From positions 1,054,001 through 1,118,000 of the forward strand of contig NZ_FPEG01000003.1 in the NCBI RefSeq assembly GCF_900117395.1: a DNA stretch of 64,000 nt, written 5' to 3'. Each line of letters begins with the position of its first letter. Within the stretch, counting starts at the first letter, position 1. Under the pieces are notes generated by a model. That model had not been told where the DNA came from and made no database searches. It saw only the letters and a program-made list of their open reading frames with translations. The DNA is from Agrococcus sp. Marseille-P2731 (lineage in GTDB: Bacteria; Actinomycetota; Actinomycetes; Actinomycetales; Microbacteriaceae). The translations under genes and the position numbers were made by a program. This document shows positions 40,655 through 49,894 of this stretch, in pieces.

Positions 40655-41767
40655 ATGACCGAGACAGCCACCACCCGCGCGATCTTCGACGACCGCTTCG
40701 GCTCGAACGAGCGCTTCACGACCATCACGGGCATCACGAAGGCCGCCCGCCACCACCTCTCCGAATCCGCCTGGGACTACCTCTGGACGGGCACGGGCGC
40801 CGAGACCTCGGTCGCCCGCAACCAGTCGAAGTTCGACGAGCTGCTGTGGGAGGTGCCGCTCTTCGCCGGCGTCAGCAACCCCGACACCTCCACGAGCGTC
40901 TTCGGCTACGACCTCTCGATGCCGCTGTTCACGGCGCCGTTCGGGCAGGAGGCGACGTTCCACTCCGACGGCCACCCGGGCATCGGCCGCGCCTGCGAGC
41001 GTGCCGGCATCCAGCAGATGGTGCCCGTCGCGGCCTCGTACCGCCTGGAGGACGTCGCAGCGGCATCGAACGCCGCGCACTTCTACCAGATGACCCTCGT
41101 CGGCGACGACGACCTCGTGCTGGCGATGATGCAGCGGGCCAAGGACGCCGGCTACACCCACATCATCGCGACCTACTCGCCCATCCGGCAGTGGCGCGAG
41201 CGCCTGATCGAGAACCGCTTCTCGTCGCGCACGACGGGCGACAACATCAACTTCGGTCCCGAGGGCTCCGACCCCGCCGGGCTGCAGGAGCTCGTCGCGT
41301 TCACGAAGCCGCGCTACACCTGGGCCGACGCGGCCCGCATCATCGAGCAGGCGCCGCTGCCCGTGATCATCAAGGGCATCCACAGCGCCGTCGACGCGGT
41401 CGCGGCCCGCGACGCGGGCGCTGTCGGCCTCTACGTCTCGAACTACGGCGGCCGCACCATCGACCGCACGCCGTCGACCATCGAGGTGCTGCCCGAGATC
41501 CGCGCCGCAGTGCCTGAGCTGCCCATCGTGCTCGACTCGGGCATCCGCCGTGGCAGCGACATCGCCGCGGCCGTCGCGCTCGGCGCCGACGCGGTCGCGA
41601 TCGGCCGGCTTACCGCGCTCGGCCTCGCCGCCGACGGCGAGGAGGGCGTGCTGCGCGTCATCGAGATCCTCAAGCAGGAGCTGTGGATGACGCTCGGTCA
41701 CCTCGGCTGCTCGTCGATCGCCGACCTCGGCCCGCACGTCTTCCGCCACAACCCCTTCGCCGTCTGA
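40655..41767 (+). CDS. FMN-dependent alpha-hydroxyacid dehydrogenase-like protein with altered active site
   Basis: A 370-residue TIM-barrel flavoprotein of the lactate/glycolate-oxidase family. FMN-binding parts are intact: IIKGI (Lys), GGRTID (Arg), LDSGIRRGSDIAAAVALGADAVAIGR. However, aligned by eye with glycolate oxidase, the catalytic base His of SNHGGR is Tyr (VSNYGGR), the partner Asp of TVDTP is Tyr (ATYSP), and the Tyr of QLYVYKD is Thr (QMTLVGD). It probably keeps FMN but does not use the standard His-Asp hydride chemistry. It follows the isochorismatase-fold gene by 27 bp; the ABC binding protein comes next. Confidence 0.85.
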   Translation: MTETATTRAIFDDRFGSNERFTTITGITKAARHHLSESAWDYLWTGTGAETSVARNQSKFDELLWEVPLFAGVSNPDTSTSVFGYDLSMPLFTAPFGQEATFHSDGHPGIGRACERAGIQQMVPVAASYRLEDVAAASNAAHFYQMTLVGDDDLVLAMMQRAKDAGYTHIIATYSPIRQWRERLIENRFSSRTTGDNINFGPEGSDPAGLQELVAFTKPRYTWADAARIIEQAPLPVIIKGIHSAVDAVAARDAGAVGLYVSNYGGRTIDRTPSTIEVLPEIRAAVPELPIVLDSGIRRGSDIAAAVALGADAVAIGRLTALGLAADGEEGVLRVIEILKQELWMTLGHLGCSSIADLGPHVFRHNPFAV

Positions 41768-41795
41768 TCCCTCACCCCACGAAAGCGAGCACATC

Positions 41796-43532
41796 ATGAA
41801 GATGCGAACCACGGGAGTCGCGGTGGCCGCTGCCGCTGCGCTGCTCCTCGCCGCCTGCGCGCCGGGAGGCGCCGCAGGCAACCCGACCGACGCCCCGGCC
41901 GATGGCTCGGCTGCTCCGGTCCCCGGCCAGGTCACGGGTGACCTCAACACCGTCAACACCGCGGAGGTCGAGCCGGGCGGCGAGATCACGATGGCGATCG
42001 AGAAGACCATCCAGAACTGGAACACGCTCTCTGCCGCTGGCGACATCTCAGAGGCCGTCTGGGTGACGGGCCTGCTCTACCCGAGCGCGTTCGTGATCCA
42101 GCCCGACGGCTCGACCCTCGAGATGAACGAGGCGCTGCTCGAGAGCGCCGAGGTCGTCAGCCAGGACCCGACGGTCGTCGAGTACGTGATCAACGAGGAT
42201 GCGGTGTGGTCGGACGGCGTGCCGATCACGGGTGACGACTTCATCCTGCAGTGGCAGATGCTCAACGGGCGCGACTGCCCCGAGTGCGCAGCCGGTCGCA
42301 GCGACGGCCTCGACAAGGTCGAGACGCTCGAGCAGTCGGAGGACGGCCGCACGGTGACCGCGACCTTCTCCGCCAACTTCTCCGAGTGGCAGCGCGGCTT
42401 CAACCGCCTGCTGCCCGCGCACCTCGCCGAGGAGAACGGCGGGCTCTACGAGTCCTTCAGCGACTACTTCGTGAACACCGTCCCGGTGTTCTCGGGCGGG
42501 CCGTACATCATCACCGACTTCCAGCCGGGGATCCAGATCGTGCTCGAGCAGAACCCCGAGTGGTACGGCGATGCGCCGAACCTGGAGAAGGTGACGTTCT
42601 CGATGATCACCGACTCGCAGCAGACGCCGATCGCGATGCAGAACGGCGAGATCGACGTCATGTACCCGCAGCCGCAGGTCGACCTGCTGCAGCAGGTGCA
42701 GGGCATGACGCAGCAGGGCGTCAGCTTCCAGATGAACCAGTCGCTCGTGATGGAGGCGCTCGTCTTCAACCACTCGAACTCGTTCCTCTCGGACCTGCCG
42801 CTGCGCCAGGCGATCGCGACCGCGATCGACAAGCAGAGCGTCATCGACCGCACCGTCGGCCAGTTCGACGAGTCGGTCACCCCGCTCGGCAACGGCATGA
42901 TCATGCAGCAGCAGACGGGCTACGAGAACCACAGCGACGCGCTGAACTACGGGCTCGGCGACACCGCCGCGGCCGAGGCGATCCTCACGGATGCCGGCTA
43001 CACGATCACCGACGGGCAGCTCTTCACTCCCGACGGCGAGGCGGTGCCTGCGCTGCGCGCGGTCTACTCGGTGGGCAACGCGGTGCGCGAGTCGGCCATG
43101 CAGGTGATCCAGACCGCCGTGCAGCCGCTCGGCATCTCGCTCGCGCTGGAGACGACCGATTCGCTCGGCGACACGATGTCGAACATCGAGCCCTACGGCC
43201 ACGACATCGTGCTCGTCGGCTACACCGGCTCGCCCTTCATCGCGTCGAACGCGCATGACCGCTACACCTCGGGCACGGGCGACAACCCGCACTACTCGAG
43301 CGCAGAGGTCGACGGGCTCGTCGACCAGGCGCTCGCCGCGGAGTCGCAGGAGGAGGCGATCGACTTCATCAACCAGGCCGACGAGGTGTTCGTGCACGAC
43401 CTGCTGCTGCTGCCGATGTACCAGAAGTCGACGCTGATCGCCTACCCGAGCGACCTCGGCAACATCCGCGACAACCCGACCCTGAGCGGTCCGCTCTACA
43501 ACCTGCACGAGTGGGGCTTCACGGGCGAGTGA
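41796..43532 (+). CDS. Peptide/opine-type ABC transporter substrate-binding lipoprotein (family 5)
   Basis: A 578-residue family-5 solute-binding protein. The lipobox LLLAAC (Cys ~21) is followed by an acidic Pro/Ala linker, then the SBP_bac_5 fold: NWNTLSAAGDISEAVW, VWSDGVPITGDDFILQW, GGPYIITDFQPG, RQAIATAIDKQSVI, and a C-terminal VHDLLLLPMYQKSTLIAYP. Such proteins bind di/oligopeptides, nickel, opines or other bulky polar compounds. Start ATG at 41796 with GAAAGCGAG upstream. Two strong stem-loops separate it from the permeases. Confidence 0.92.
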   Translation: MKMRTTGVAVAAAAALLLAACAPGGAAGNPTDAPADGSAAPVPGQVTGDLNTVNTAEVEPGGEITMAIEKTIQNWNTLSAAGDISEAVWVTGLLYPSAFVIQPDGSTLEMNEALLESAEVVSQDPTVVEYVINEDAVWSDGVPITGDDFILQWQMLNGRDCPECAAGRSDGLDKVETLEQSEDGRTVTATFSANFSEWQRGFNRLLPAHLAEENGGLYESFSDYFVNTVPVFSGGPYIITDFQPGIQIVLEQNPEWYGDAPNLEKVTFSMITDSQQTPIAMQNGEIDVMYPQPQVDLLQQVQGMTQQGVSFQMNQSLVMEALVFNHSNSFLSDLPLRQAIATAIDKQSVIDRTVGQFDESVTPLGNGMIMQQQTGYENHSDALNYGLGDTAAAEAILTDAGYTITDGQLFTPDGEAVPALRAVYSVGNAVRESAMQVIQTAVQPLGISLALETTDSLGDTMSNIEPYGHDIVLVGYTGSPFIASNAHDRYTSGTGDNPHYSSAEVDGLVDQALAAESQEEAIDFINQADEVFVHDLLLLPMYQKSTLIAYPSDLGNIRDNPTLSGPLYNLHEWGFTGE

Positions 43533-43537
43533 AGCGA

Positions 43538-43621
43538 GCCGGATGCGGTCGGCGGCGTCGCCACCCGCCGCATCCGGCACCGCAATGCAGCCCGGTGCGG
43601 GGAGCGATCCCCGCACCGGGC
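43538..43621 (+). terminator. Two stem-loops between binding-protein and permease genes
   Basis: First: GCCGGATGCGG (43538-43548) with its complement at 43568-43578. Second: GCCCGGTGCGGGGA, loop GCGA, perfect complement (43590-43621). Probably they stabilise the abundant binding-protein message and attenuate read-through into the permease genes. Confidence 0.65.
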
Positions 43622-43661
43622 ACCCCGGTCGAGGAGCACCGGGACGAGAGGAAGGAGAGCC

Positions 43662-44624
43662 ATGCTGCGATACACGCTCAAGCGCATCGCGATCGCCGTG
43701 CCGATGATCATCATCGCGTCGTTCGCGATGTTCATGATGGTGGCGCTGTCCGGTGACCCGATGTCGCGGTTCCGCTCGATGGATCCGCCGCCCCCGCAGG
43801 AGGCGCTCGATCAGCTCGAGCGCGAGCTGGGGCTCGACCAGCCGGTGCTCGTGCGCTACTGGAACTGGATCACCGGGATCGTCCAGGGAGACTTCGGTGC
43901 TTCGGTGCAGAACGTCGACATCGGCGCAGAGCTCGGCGCCCGGATGGTCGTCAGCTTCCGCCTCATCATCATCGCGGTGCTCGTCGCCGCGGTCGTCGCC
44001 GTCATCGTGGGCGTGATCAGCGCGATGCGCCAGAACGGCAGCCTCGACGTCACGCTCAGCGTCATCGTCTTCATCGCCCTCGCCATCCCCGTCTTCTGGA
44101 TCGGCGTGCTGCTGAAGTACGCCGCGATCGAGGTGAACAACGCCGCGGGGTCGACGATCTTCTTCACCGTCGGCGATGGCGCGTCGACCGGTGCGCAAGG
44201 GCTGCAGCTCGTCGGCTTCCTCGCACTGCCGACGGTCGTGCTCGTCATCAACCAGTTCGCATCCTGGAGCCGCTACGTGCGCTCGTCGATGATCGAGGTG
44301 CTCAGCGCCGACTACATGCGACTGGCGCGCGCCAAGGGGCTGACCAGGGGCCGCGCCGTGGTGCGCCACGGCCTGCGCAACGCGCTCATGCCGTTCGTCA
44401 CGGTCATCGCGCTCGACTTCAGCGCCCTCGTCGGCGGTGCGATCGTGACCGAGAGCATCTTCCAGTGGCGAGGCATGGGCGACCTGCTCCTCAACGGCAT
44501 CCGCAACCTCGACGTGAACGTCGTGATGGCGTGGCTGCTCGTGTTCGCGACCGCGACGATCCTGCTCAACCTGCTCGCCGATCTGCTCTACGGCGTGCTC
44601 GACCCCCGCATCCGCACCGCCTGA
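43662..44624 (+). CDS. ABC transporter permease, DppB type
   Basis: A 320-residue BPD-superfamily permease with six helices and N-terminal MLRYTLKRIAIAVPMIIIASF, then GLDQPVLVRYWNWITGIVQGDFG and the EAA-loop ADYMRLARAKGLTRGRAVVRHGLRNALMPF. It forms half of the membrane channel with the DppC-type permease 12 bp downstream. AAGGAGAG before the ATG. Confidence 0.92.
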   Translation: MLRYTLKRIAIAVPMIIIASFAMFMMVALSGDPMSRFRSMDPPPPQEALDQLERELGLDQPVLVRYWNWITGIVQGDFGASVQNVDIGAELGARMVVSFRLIIIAVLVAAVVAVIVGVISAMRQNGSLDVTLSVIVFIALAIPVFWIGVLLKYAAIEVNNAAGSTIFFTVGDGASTGAQGLQLVGFLALPTVVLVINQFASWSRYVRSSMIEVLSADYMRLARAKGLTRGRAVVRHGLRNALMPFVTVIALDFSALVGGAIVTESIFQWRGMGDLLLNGIRNLDVNVVMAWLLVFATATILLNLLADLLYGVLDPRIRTA

Positions 44625-44635
44625 GGAGGCCGCGC

Positions 44636-45547
44636 ATGATCCCCTCATCGCCCACCGCGCGCGACGCCGTGGCAGCGCCTCGGCCCTCGAGCCGACGCAA
44701 GCACCCGGCACTGCGCCGCTTCCTCCGCAATCCCACGAGCGTCATCGCGCTCGCCGTCTTCGTGCTCGTGCTGCTGTTCGCGTTCGTCGGGCCGCTGGTG
44801 TGGCCCTATCGCTACGACGTCTACACCGACGACATCTCGCAGGCGCCCTCGCTCGCGCACCCCTTCGGCACCGACAGCACGGGCTACGACACCATGTCGC
44901 AGATCATGCGCGGCACGCAGCGCTCGGTGCTCATCGCGCTCGTCGTCGCGATCTCCGCGACGATCGTGGGCTCCATCGTCGGGGCGATCGCCGGCTACTT
45001 CCGCGGCTTCACCGACGGCGCGATCATGCGCGTGATCGACATCATCCTGGTGTTCCCGTCGATCGCCGTCGCCGCCGTGCTCGCCTACCTCTCCACCGGC
45101 TCCGAGACCAGCTGGGTGACGATCGCGGCGGTGCTCGCGTTCCTCGCCTGGCCCGTCGTCGCCCGCATCGTGCGCGCGACCGTCATGTCGCTCGCGACCT
45201 CGGAGTACGTGCTCGCGGCCCGTGGTCTCGGCGTCAGCCACTTCGGCATCATCGTGCGCCACCTCATCCCGAACGCCATGGGCACCATCACGGTCGCCGT
45301 GACGGTGCTGACCGCGACGGCGATCCTGTCGGAGACGGCGCTGTCCTACCTCGGCTTCGGCGTGCAGGCCCCCGACACCTCGCTCGGCCTGCTCGTCTCC
45401 ACCTCGCAGAGCGCGGTCATGACGCGGCCCTGGCTGTTCTACTTCCCCGGGCTCTTCATCGTGATCATCGCGCTCTGCGCATCCTTCATCGGGGACGGCA
45501 TCCGTCACGCGCTCGATCCCCGCCAGTCGACGAGGAGGTCGGCATGA
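44636..45547 (+). CDS. ABC transporter permease, DppC type
   Basis: A 303-residue permease: a basic N-terminal tail, six helices, the HPFGTDSTGYD segment typical of DppC, and the EAA-loop TSEYVLAARGLGVSHFGIIVRHLIPNA. It partners the DppB-type permease. GAGGAGG before the ATG at 44636. Its stop overlaps the ATPase start (ATGA). Confidence 0.92.
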   Translation: MIPSSPTARDAVAAPRPSSRRKHPALRRFLRNPTSVIALAVFVLVLLFAFVGPLVWPYRYDVYTDDISQAPSLAHPFGTDSTGYDTMSQIMRGTQRSVLIALVVAISATIVGSIVGAIAGYFRGFTDGAIMRVIDIILVFPSIAVAAVLAYLSTGSETSWVTIAAVLAFLAWPVVARIVRATVMSLATSEYVLAARGLGVSHFGIIVRHLIPNAMGTITVAVTVLTATAILSETALSYLGFGVQAPDTSLGLLVSTSQSAVMTRPWLFYFPGLFIVIIALCASFIGDGIRHALDPRQSTRRSA

Positions 45548-47643
45548 CGATCACCGCCCACGAGCCGGCGACGCCGCTCACGACCGCACCGCTGCTCGAG
45601 GTGCGCGACCTGCACGTGCGCTTCGGCGCGATCCACGCCGTGCGCGGCGTCTCGTTCGACCTGCAGCGCGGTGAGGTGCTCGGCATCGTCGGCGAGTCAG
45701 GCTCCGGCAAGTCGGTGACGTCGAACGCGATCATGGGGCTGCATCCCGATCACACGACGATCGAGGGCTCGATCAGGTTCGAGGGGCAGGAGCTCATCGG
45801 CCTGCACGACCGCGCGATGTCGAAGCTGCGCGGCGCGCGCATCTCGATGGTGTTCCAGGATCCGATGAGCTCGCTCAACCCCGTGCTCACCGTCGGCGCG
45901 CAGCTGATCGAGGCGATCCGCATCCACCGCGACATGCCGAAGGCGGAGGCGCGGCGCGAGGCGGTCGAGCTGCTCGGCGTCGTCGGCATCCCCGATGCCG
46001 AGCACCGCATCGACCACTACCCGCACGAGTTCTCCGGCGGCATGCGGCAGCGGGCGGTCATCGCGATCGCGATGGCCAACCGCCCCGACGTGATCATCGC
46101 CGACGAGCCGACCACCGCCCTCGACGTCACGGTGCAGGCGCAGGTGCTGGAGGCGCTCGACCAGGCGCGCAAGCACGTGAACGCGGCGCTCATCCTCGTG
46201 ACGCACGACATGGGCGTCATCGCGGGCCACGCCGACCGCGTCCTCGTGATGTACGGCGGGCGGATCGTCGAGCGCGGCGGGGTCGACCAGGTCTTCGAGC
46301 ACTCGCGCATGCCCTACACGCGCGGGCTGCTCGCGTCGATCCCGCGCATCGACCAGCGGGATGCGCCGCTGATCCCGATCCCTGGAGCGCCGCCGAGCCC
46401 GGCGAGCCTCACCGGTCGGGCCTGCCCGTTCGCCGACCGCTGCGCCTTCGCCCGCGACACCTGCCGCGAGTCGGAGCCCGAGCTGCTCGTGATCGACGAG
46501 GCGGCCGCCGCGCTCGACGACTCGCGCGAGCTGGGCACGCACGCCGCAGCCTGCCACTTCGCCCGGCAGCCGGAGATCGTGCGCGCGCCCCTGCCGAGCG
46601 TGCCCGTGGCGGACGTGGTGGTCGAGCGCGACGCGCAGGTGCTGCTCGACGTCGACGACCTCGTGCAGCGCTACGACCGCAAGGATCGCGCCGGCAAGCG
46701 CACGAGCGTGCTCGCGGTCGACGGCGTCTCGTTCACGATCAGGGAGGGTGAGACGCTCGGCCTCGTCGGCGAGTCGGGCTGCGGCAAGTCGTCGGCGGCT
46801 CGCGCGATCACGCGGCTGCAGACGATGACCTCCGGCGCCGTGAGCGTGCGCGGCAGCGACCTCGCCTCGGCTCGCGGCAAGGCGCTCACCGCGATGCGGC
46901 GCCAGATCCAGATGGTCTTCCAGGATCCGTTCTCGTCGCTCGACCCGCGCATGTCGGTCGCCGACCTGATCGGGGAGGCGCTCGCGCTCGCGCGGGTCGA
47001 TCGCAAGGACCGCCCGGAGCGAGTCGCGCAGCTGCTGCGCGACGTGGGCCTCGCCGAGTCGATGGCCGAGCGGTACCCGCACGAGTTCTCCGGCGGCCAG
47101 CGCCAGCGCATCGGCATCGCCCGGGCGCTCGCGACCGATCCCGACGTGGTCGTGCTCGACGAGCCGGTCTCTGCGCTCGACGTCTCGGTGCAGGCCGGCA
47201 TCGTCAACCTGCTCTCGCGCATCCAGGCCGAGCGCGGCCTCGGCTTCCTCTTCGTGGCCCACGACCTCGCGGTCGTCGCGCACATCTCCGACCGCATCGC
47301 CGTCATGTACCTCGGCCGCATCGTCGAGATCGGCACGCGCGACGAGGTCTTCGACGACCCCGCGCATCCATACACGAAGGCGCTGCTGTCGGCCATCCCG
47401 ATCCCCGACCCCAAGGTCGAGCGCGAGCGCCAGGCGATCACGCTCACGGGCGACATGCCGTCGCCGAGCGACCGGCCGACGGGGTGCGCCTTCCGGGCGC
47501 GGTGCCCGATCTTCGCGACGCTGCTCGACGACGAGCGCCGAGAGCGCTGCATCGGCGACGACCCGGCACTCGAGCCGACGTCGGCGACGCGCGACGCCGC
47601 CTGCCACTTCCCCGAGCTGACCAGAGCGGTGCAGCACGCGTGA
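45544..47643 (+). CDS. ABC transporter ATPase, DppD-DppF fusion
   Basis: A 699-residue protein with two complete ATPase domains. The first (about residues 15-265) has GIVGESGSGKSV, SGGMRQR and DEPTTALD; the second (about 370-620) has GLVGESGCGKSS, SGGQRQR and DEPVSALD. Each is followed by an oligopeptide C-terminal Cys-rich segment (RACPFADRCAFAR, GCAFRARCPIFAT) that may hold an Fe-S cluster, as in DppD. Fusion of the two ATPases is common in actinobacteria. Start at 45544 overlaps dppC; its TGA overlaps the GTG of the oxidase gene. Confidence 0.93.
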   Translation: MTITAHEPATPLTTAPLLEVRDLHVRFGAIHAVRGVSFDLQRGEVLGIVGESGSGKSVTSNAIMGLHPDHTTIEGSIRFEGQELIGLHDRAMSKLRGARISMVFQDPMSSLNPVLTVGAQLIEAIRIHRDMPKAEARREAVELLGVVGIPDAEHRIDHYPHEFSGGMRQRAVIAIAMANRPDVIIADEPTTALDVTVQAQVLEALDQARKHVNAALILVTHDMGVIAGHADRVLVMYGGRIVERGGVDQVFEHSRMPYTRGLLASIPRIDQRDAPLIPIPGAPPSPASLTGRACPFADRCAFARDTCRESEPELLVIDEAAAALDDSRELGTHAAACHFARQPEIVRAPLPSVPVADVVVERDAQVLLDVDDLVQRYDRKDRAGKRTSVLAVDGVSFTIREGETLGLVGESGCGKSSAARAITRLQTMTSGAVSVRGSDLASARGKALTAMRRQIQMVFQDPFSSLDPRMSVADLIGEALALARVDRKDRPERVAQLLRDVGLAESMAERYPHEFSGGQRQRIGIARALATDPDVVVLDEPVSALDVSVQAGIVNLLSRIQAERGLGFLFVAHDLAVVAHISDRIAVMYLGRIVEIGTRDEVFDDPAHPYTKALLSAIPIPDPKVERERQAITLTGDMPSPSDRPTGCAFRARCPIFATLLDDERRERCIGDDPALEPTSATRDAACHFPELTRAVQHA

Positions 47644-48776
47644 GGGTCGTGGTGATCGGCGCCGGGTCCATCGGCAGCCACGTGGCGTTCAGGCTGCTCG
47701 AGCAGGGCGCAGAGGTCGAGCTGCTCGACGCGAGCCAGCCGGGCGGCGGCACCTCGGCATCGTCGATCGCCTGGCTGTCGAGCTATCCGCAGATGTCGTG
47801 GCAGGAGGAGCCCGGCAAGGCGAAGCTGCGCGGTGAGGTGCACGACATGTTCGCCCGGCTGCAGCACGAGCTGCCCGGTGACTACCTGCACTGGTCGGGC
47901 ACGCTCATGTGGGGCTATCGCCACGAGCGCGACGAGCTGCGGCGCGCTGCCGCCGCGGTGCGCGCGAAGGGCGTCGAGGTGCAGGAGCTCGGCGCCGACG
48001 AGGCGCGCAGCCTCGCGCCCGGCCTGCGGCTGCGCGACGACGAGGTGGTCTTCCACGAGACGGGTTCCGGATGGGTCGATGGGCCAGGCGTCGTGCGCGC
48101 CCTCGTCGCCGCGATCGGCGCGCGCGGCGGCAGCGTGCGCCGCGGCGCCCGCGTCGTCGGCTTCGAGCGCGCGGGGGAGCGGCTGGTCGCCGCGCGACTG
48201 CAGGACGGCTCGCGCGTCGAGGGCGACGTGTTCGTCAACGCGGCAGGCAGCTGGTCGAGCCACGTCGCCGCGATGGCAGAGCTCGCCATCCCGCTCGAGC
48301 TGATCCCCGGCAAGCTCGTCTACACGCAGCCGATCGACTCGATCAGCCACGTGATCAACGGGCCCGAGTGGTGTGCCCGACCCGACCCATCCGGGGGTCT
48401 CGCCGTGCACTGGCGGGGCGGCCCGCAGGATGCCACGCACGGCGCGAACGCCCGCTCTGGCCAGGAGCTGATCGACGAGATCGCGACGGCACTGCCGGAG
48501 CTCGCGGGCACGGCGCCGGTGCGCAGCTCGATCGGCATCCGCGCGATCCCGCCCGGCGGGCCCGTGGTCGGCGCCGTGCCGTGGCTGCGCAACCTCTACT
48601 TCACGGTGTCGCACGGCGGCATCGGCTGGGGCCCGATGTGGGGGTGGATGGCCGCCCGCGAGCTGCTGGGCGGCGAAGACGTGGGAGAGCTCTCGGCCAT
48701 GCGGCCGGAGCGCTTCTACCTGGAGCCCATCGCGATCGGCCGCTACGCCGACGATGCCGAGCAGGTCGCGCGATAG
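47640..48776 (+). CDS. FAD-dependent oxidase (DAO family)
   Basis: A 378-residue D-amino-acid-oxidase/glycine-oxidase-like flavoprotein: VVVIGAGSIGSHVAFRLLEQG dinucleotide loop (split in two for length), DVFVNAAGSWSSHVAAM and the C-terminal GGIGWGPMWGWMAAREL. Such enzymes oxidise secondary amines or D-amino acids to oxo-acids. It is translationally coupled (GTG at 47640 overlaps the ATPase TGA), so the ligand imported by the ABC transporter is probably an amine, amino acid or opine-like compound oxidised here. Confidence 0.88.
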   Translation: MRVVVIGAGSIGSHVAFRLLEQGAEVELLDASQPGGGTSASSIAWLSSYPQMSWQEEPGKAKLRGEVHDMFARLQHELPGDYLHWSGTLMWGYRHERDELRRAAAAVRAKGVEVQELGADEARSLAPGLRLRDDEVVFHETGSGWVDGPGVVRALVAAIGARGGSVRRGARVVGFERAGERLVAARLQDGSRVEGDVFVNAAGSWSSHVAAMAELAIPLELIPGKLVYTQPIDSISHVINGPEWCARPDPSGGLAVHWRGGPQDATHGANARSGQELIDEIATALPELAGTAPVRSSIGIRAIPPGGPVVGAVPWLRNLYFTVSHGGIGWGPMWGWMAARELLGGEDVGELSAMRPERFYLEPIAIGRYADDAEQVAR

Positions 48777-48866
48777 GGAGGCGCGTCGGCGGCCGCGTCA
48801 CCTGTGCGATGCGGCCGCCGATGCGACGCCGTGCGGATTCCGCCCGCGGGCGAGGAGGATGGGTCC

Positions 48867-49877
48867 ATGAGCAGCATCAGCAGCGCGTCGGCCTTGCGCC
48901 GCATCGCACCGGGCCTGCTCGTCGCAGCTGCCGCCGCGCTCATCGCGTGGGGCGTGCACGCGGCGCTGCCCGCCGTGCCGCTGCTCACCGCCGCGGTGGT
49001 GCTGGGCATCGCGGTGGCGCAGATCCCTGCAGCCCAGCCGGTGCTCGCCGGCCGCCTGAAGCCCGGCCTCAGCGTGGCCGCCAAGCGCTGCATGCGCCTC
49101 GGCATCGTGCTGCTCGGCCTGCAGCTGAGCCTCGTCGACATCGCCGCGCTCGGCTGGGTGGCGATCGTCGCCGTCATCGGCGTGCTGCTCATCACCTTCG
49201 TCGTGACGCTGGGGCTCGGTCGCGCGCTGCGGCTGCCGGGGCACCAGCCGCTGCTGATCGCCGCGGGCTTCTCGATCTGCGGCGCCTCGGCGATCGGGGC
49301 GATGAGCGCCGCGACCGGCTCCGACGACGAGGAGGCCGCGACCCCCGTCGCGCTCGTCACGCTCTGCGGCACGCTCGCGATCGCCGTGCTGCCGCTGCTC
49401 TGGCACCCGCTCGGCCTCAGCGCCGTGCAGTTCGGGCACTGGGTGGGCGCGAGCGTGCACGACGTCGGGCAGGTCGTCGCCACCGCGCAGATCGCGGGCT
49501 CGGCGGCGCTCGCGGTGGCCGTCGTCGTCAAGCTGACGCGCGTGGTGATGCTGGCGCCGATGGTCGCGGTGACGACGCTCGTCATGCGCCGGCGCTCCGA
49601 GCCCGCGCCGGGCGCCTCCCGGCCGCCGATCGTGCCGCTGTTCGTCGCCGGCTTCATCGCGGCGATGCTGCTGCGCTCGTTCACGACGGTGCCGGATGCC
49701 GTGCTCGAGACCGCGGCCGCGGTGCAGACCGCGCTCCTCGCCGTCGCGCTCTTCGGCCTCGGCGCCGCCGTGCGCATCCGATCGCTGGTGCGCACCGGGT
49801 GGCGCGCGCTGGTCGTGGCGCTGGCGTCGTGGGTGCTCGTGGCCGCTCTTGCGCTCGGTGCTGTGCACCTGGGCTAG
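48867..49877 (+). CDS. YeiH-type putative sulfate/anion exporter (UPF0324)
   Basis: A 336-residue membrane protein with about ten helices of the YeiH/PSE family: ALIAWGVHAALPAVPLLTAAV, LSVAAKRCMRLGIVLLGLQLSL, FSICGASAIGAMSAAT and GHWVGASVHDVGQVVATA. Members are putative exporters of small anions (sulfate/sulfonate-related); the substrate is unproven. ATG at 48867, preceded by GAGGAGGAT. It lies 90 bp after the DAO-family gene on the same strand and may be the last gene of that operon or separate. Confidence 0.88.
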   Translation: MSSISSASALRRIAPGLLVAAAAALIAWGVHAALPAVPLLTAAVVLGIAVAQIPAAQPVLAGRLKPGLSVAAKRCMRLGIVLLGLQLSLVDIAALGWVAIVAVIGVLLITFVVTLGLGRALRLPGHQPLLIAAGFSICGASAIGAMSAATGSDDEEAATPVALVTLCGTLAIAVLPLLWHPLGLSAVQFGHWVGASVHDVGQVVATAQIAGSAALAVAVVVKLTRVVMLAPMVAVTTLVMRRRSEPAPGASRPPIVPLFVAGFIAAMLLRSFTTVPDAVLETAAAVQTALLAVALFGLGAAVRIRSLVRTGWRALVVALASWVLVAALALGAVHLG

Positions 49878-49894
49878 CGGCCGCGGCCGCCGGC

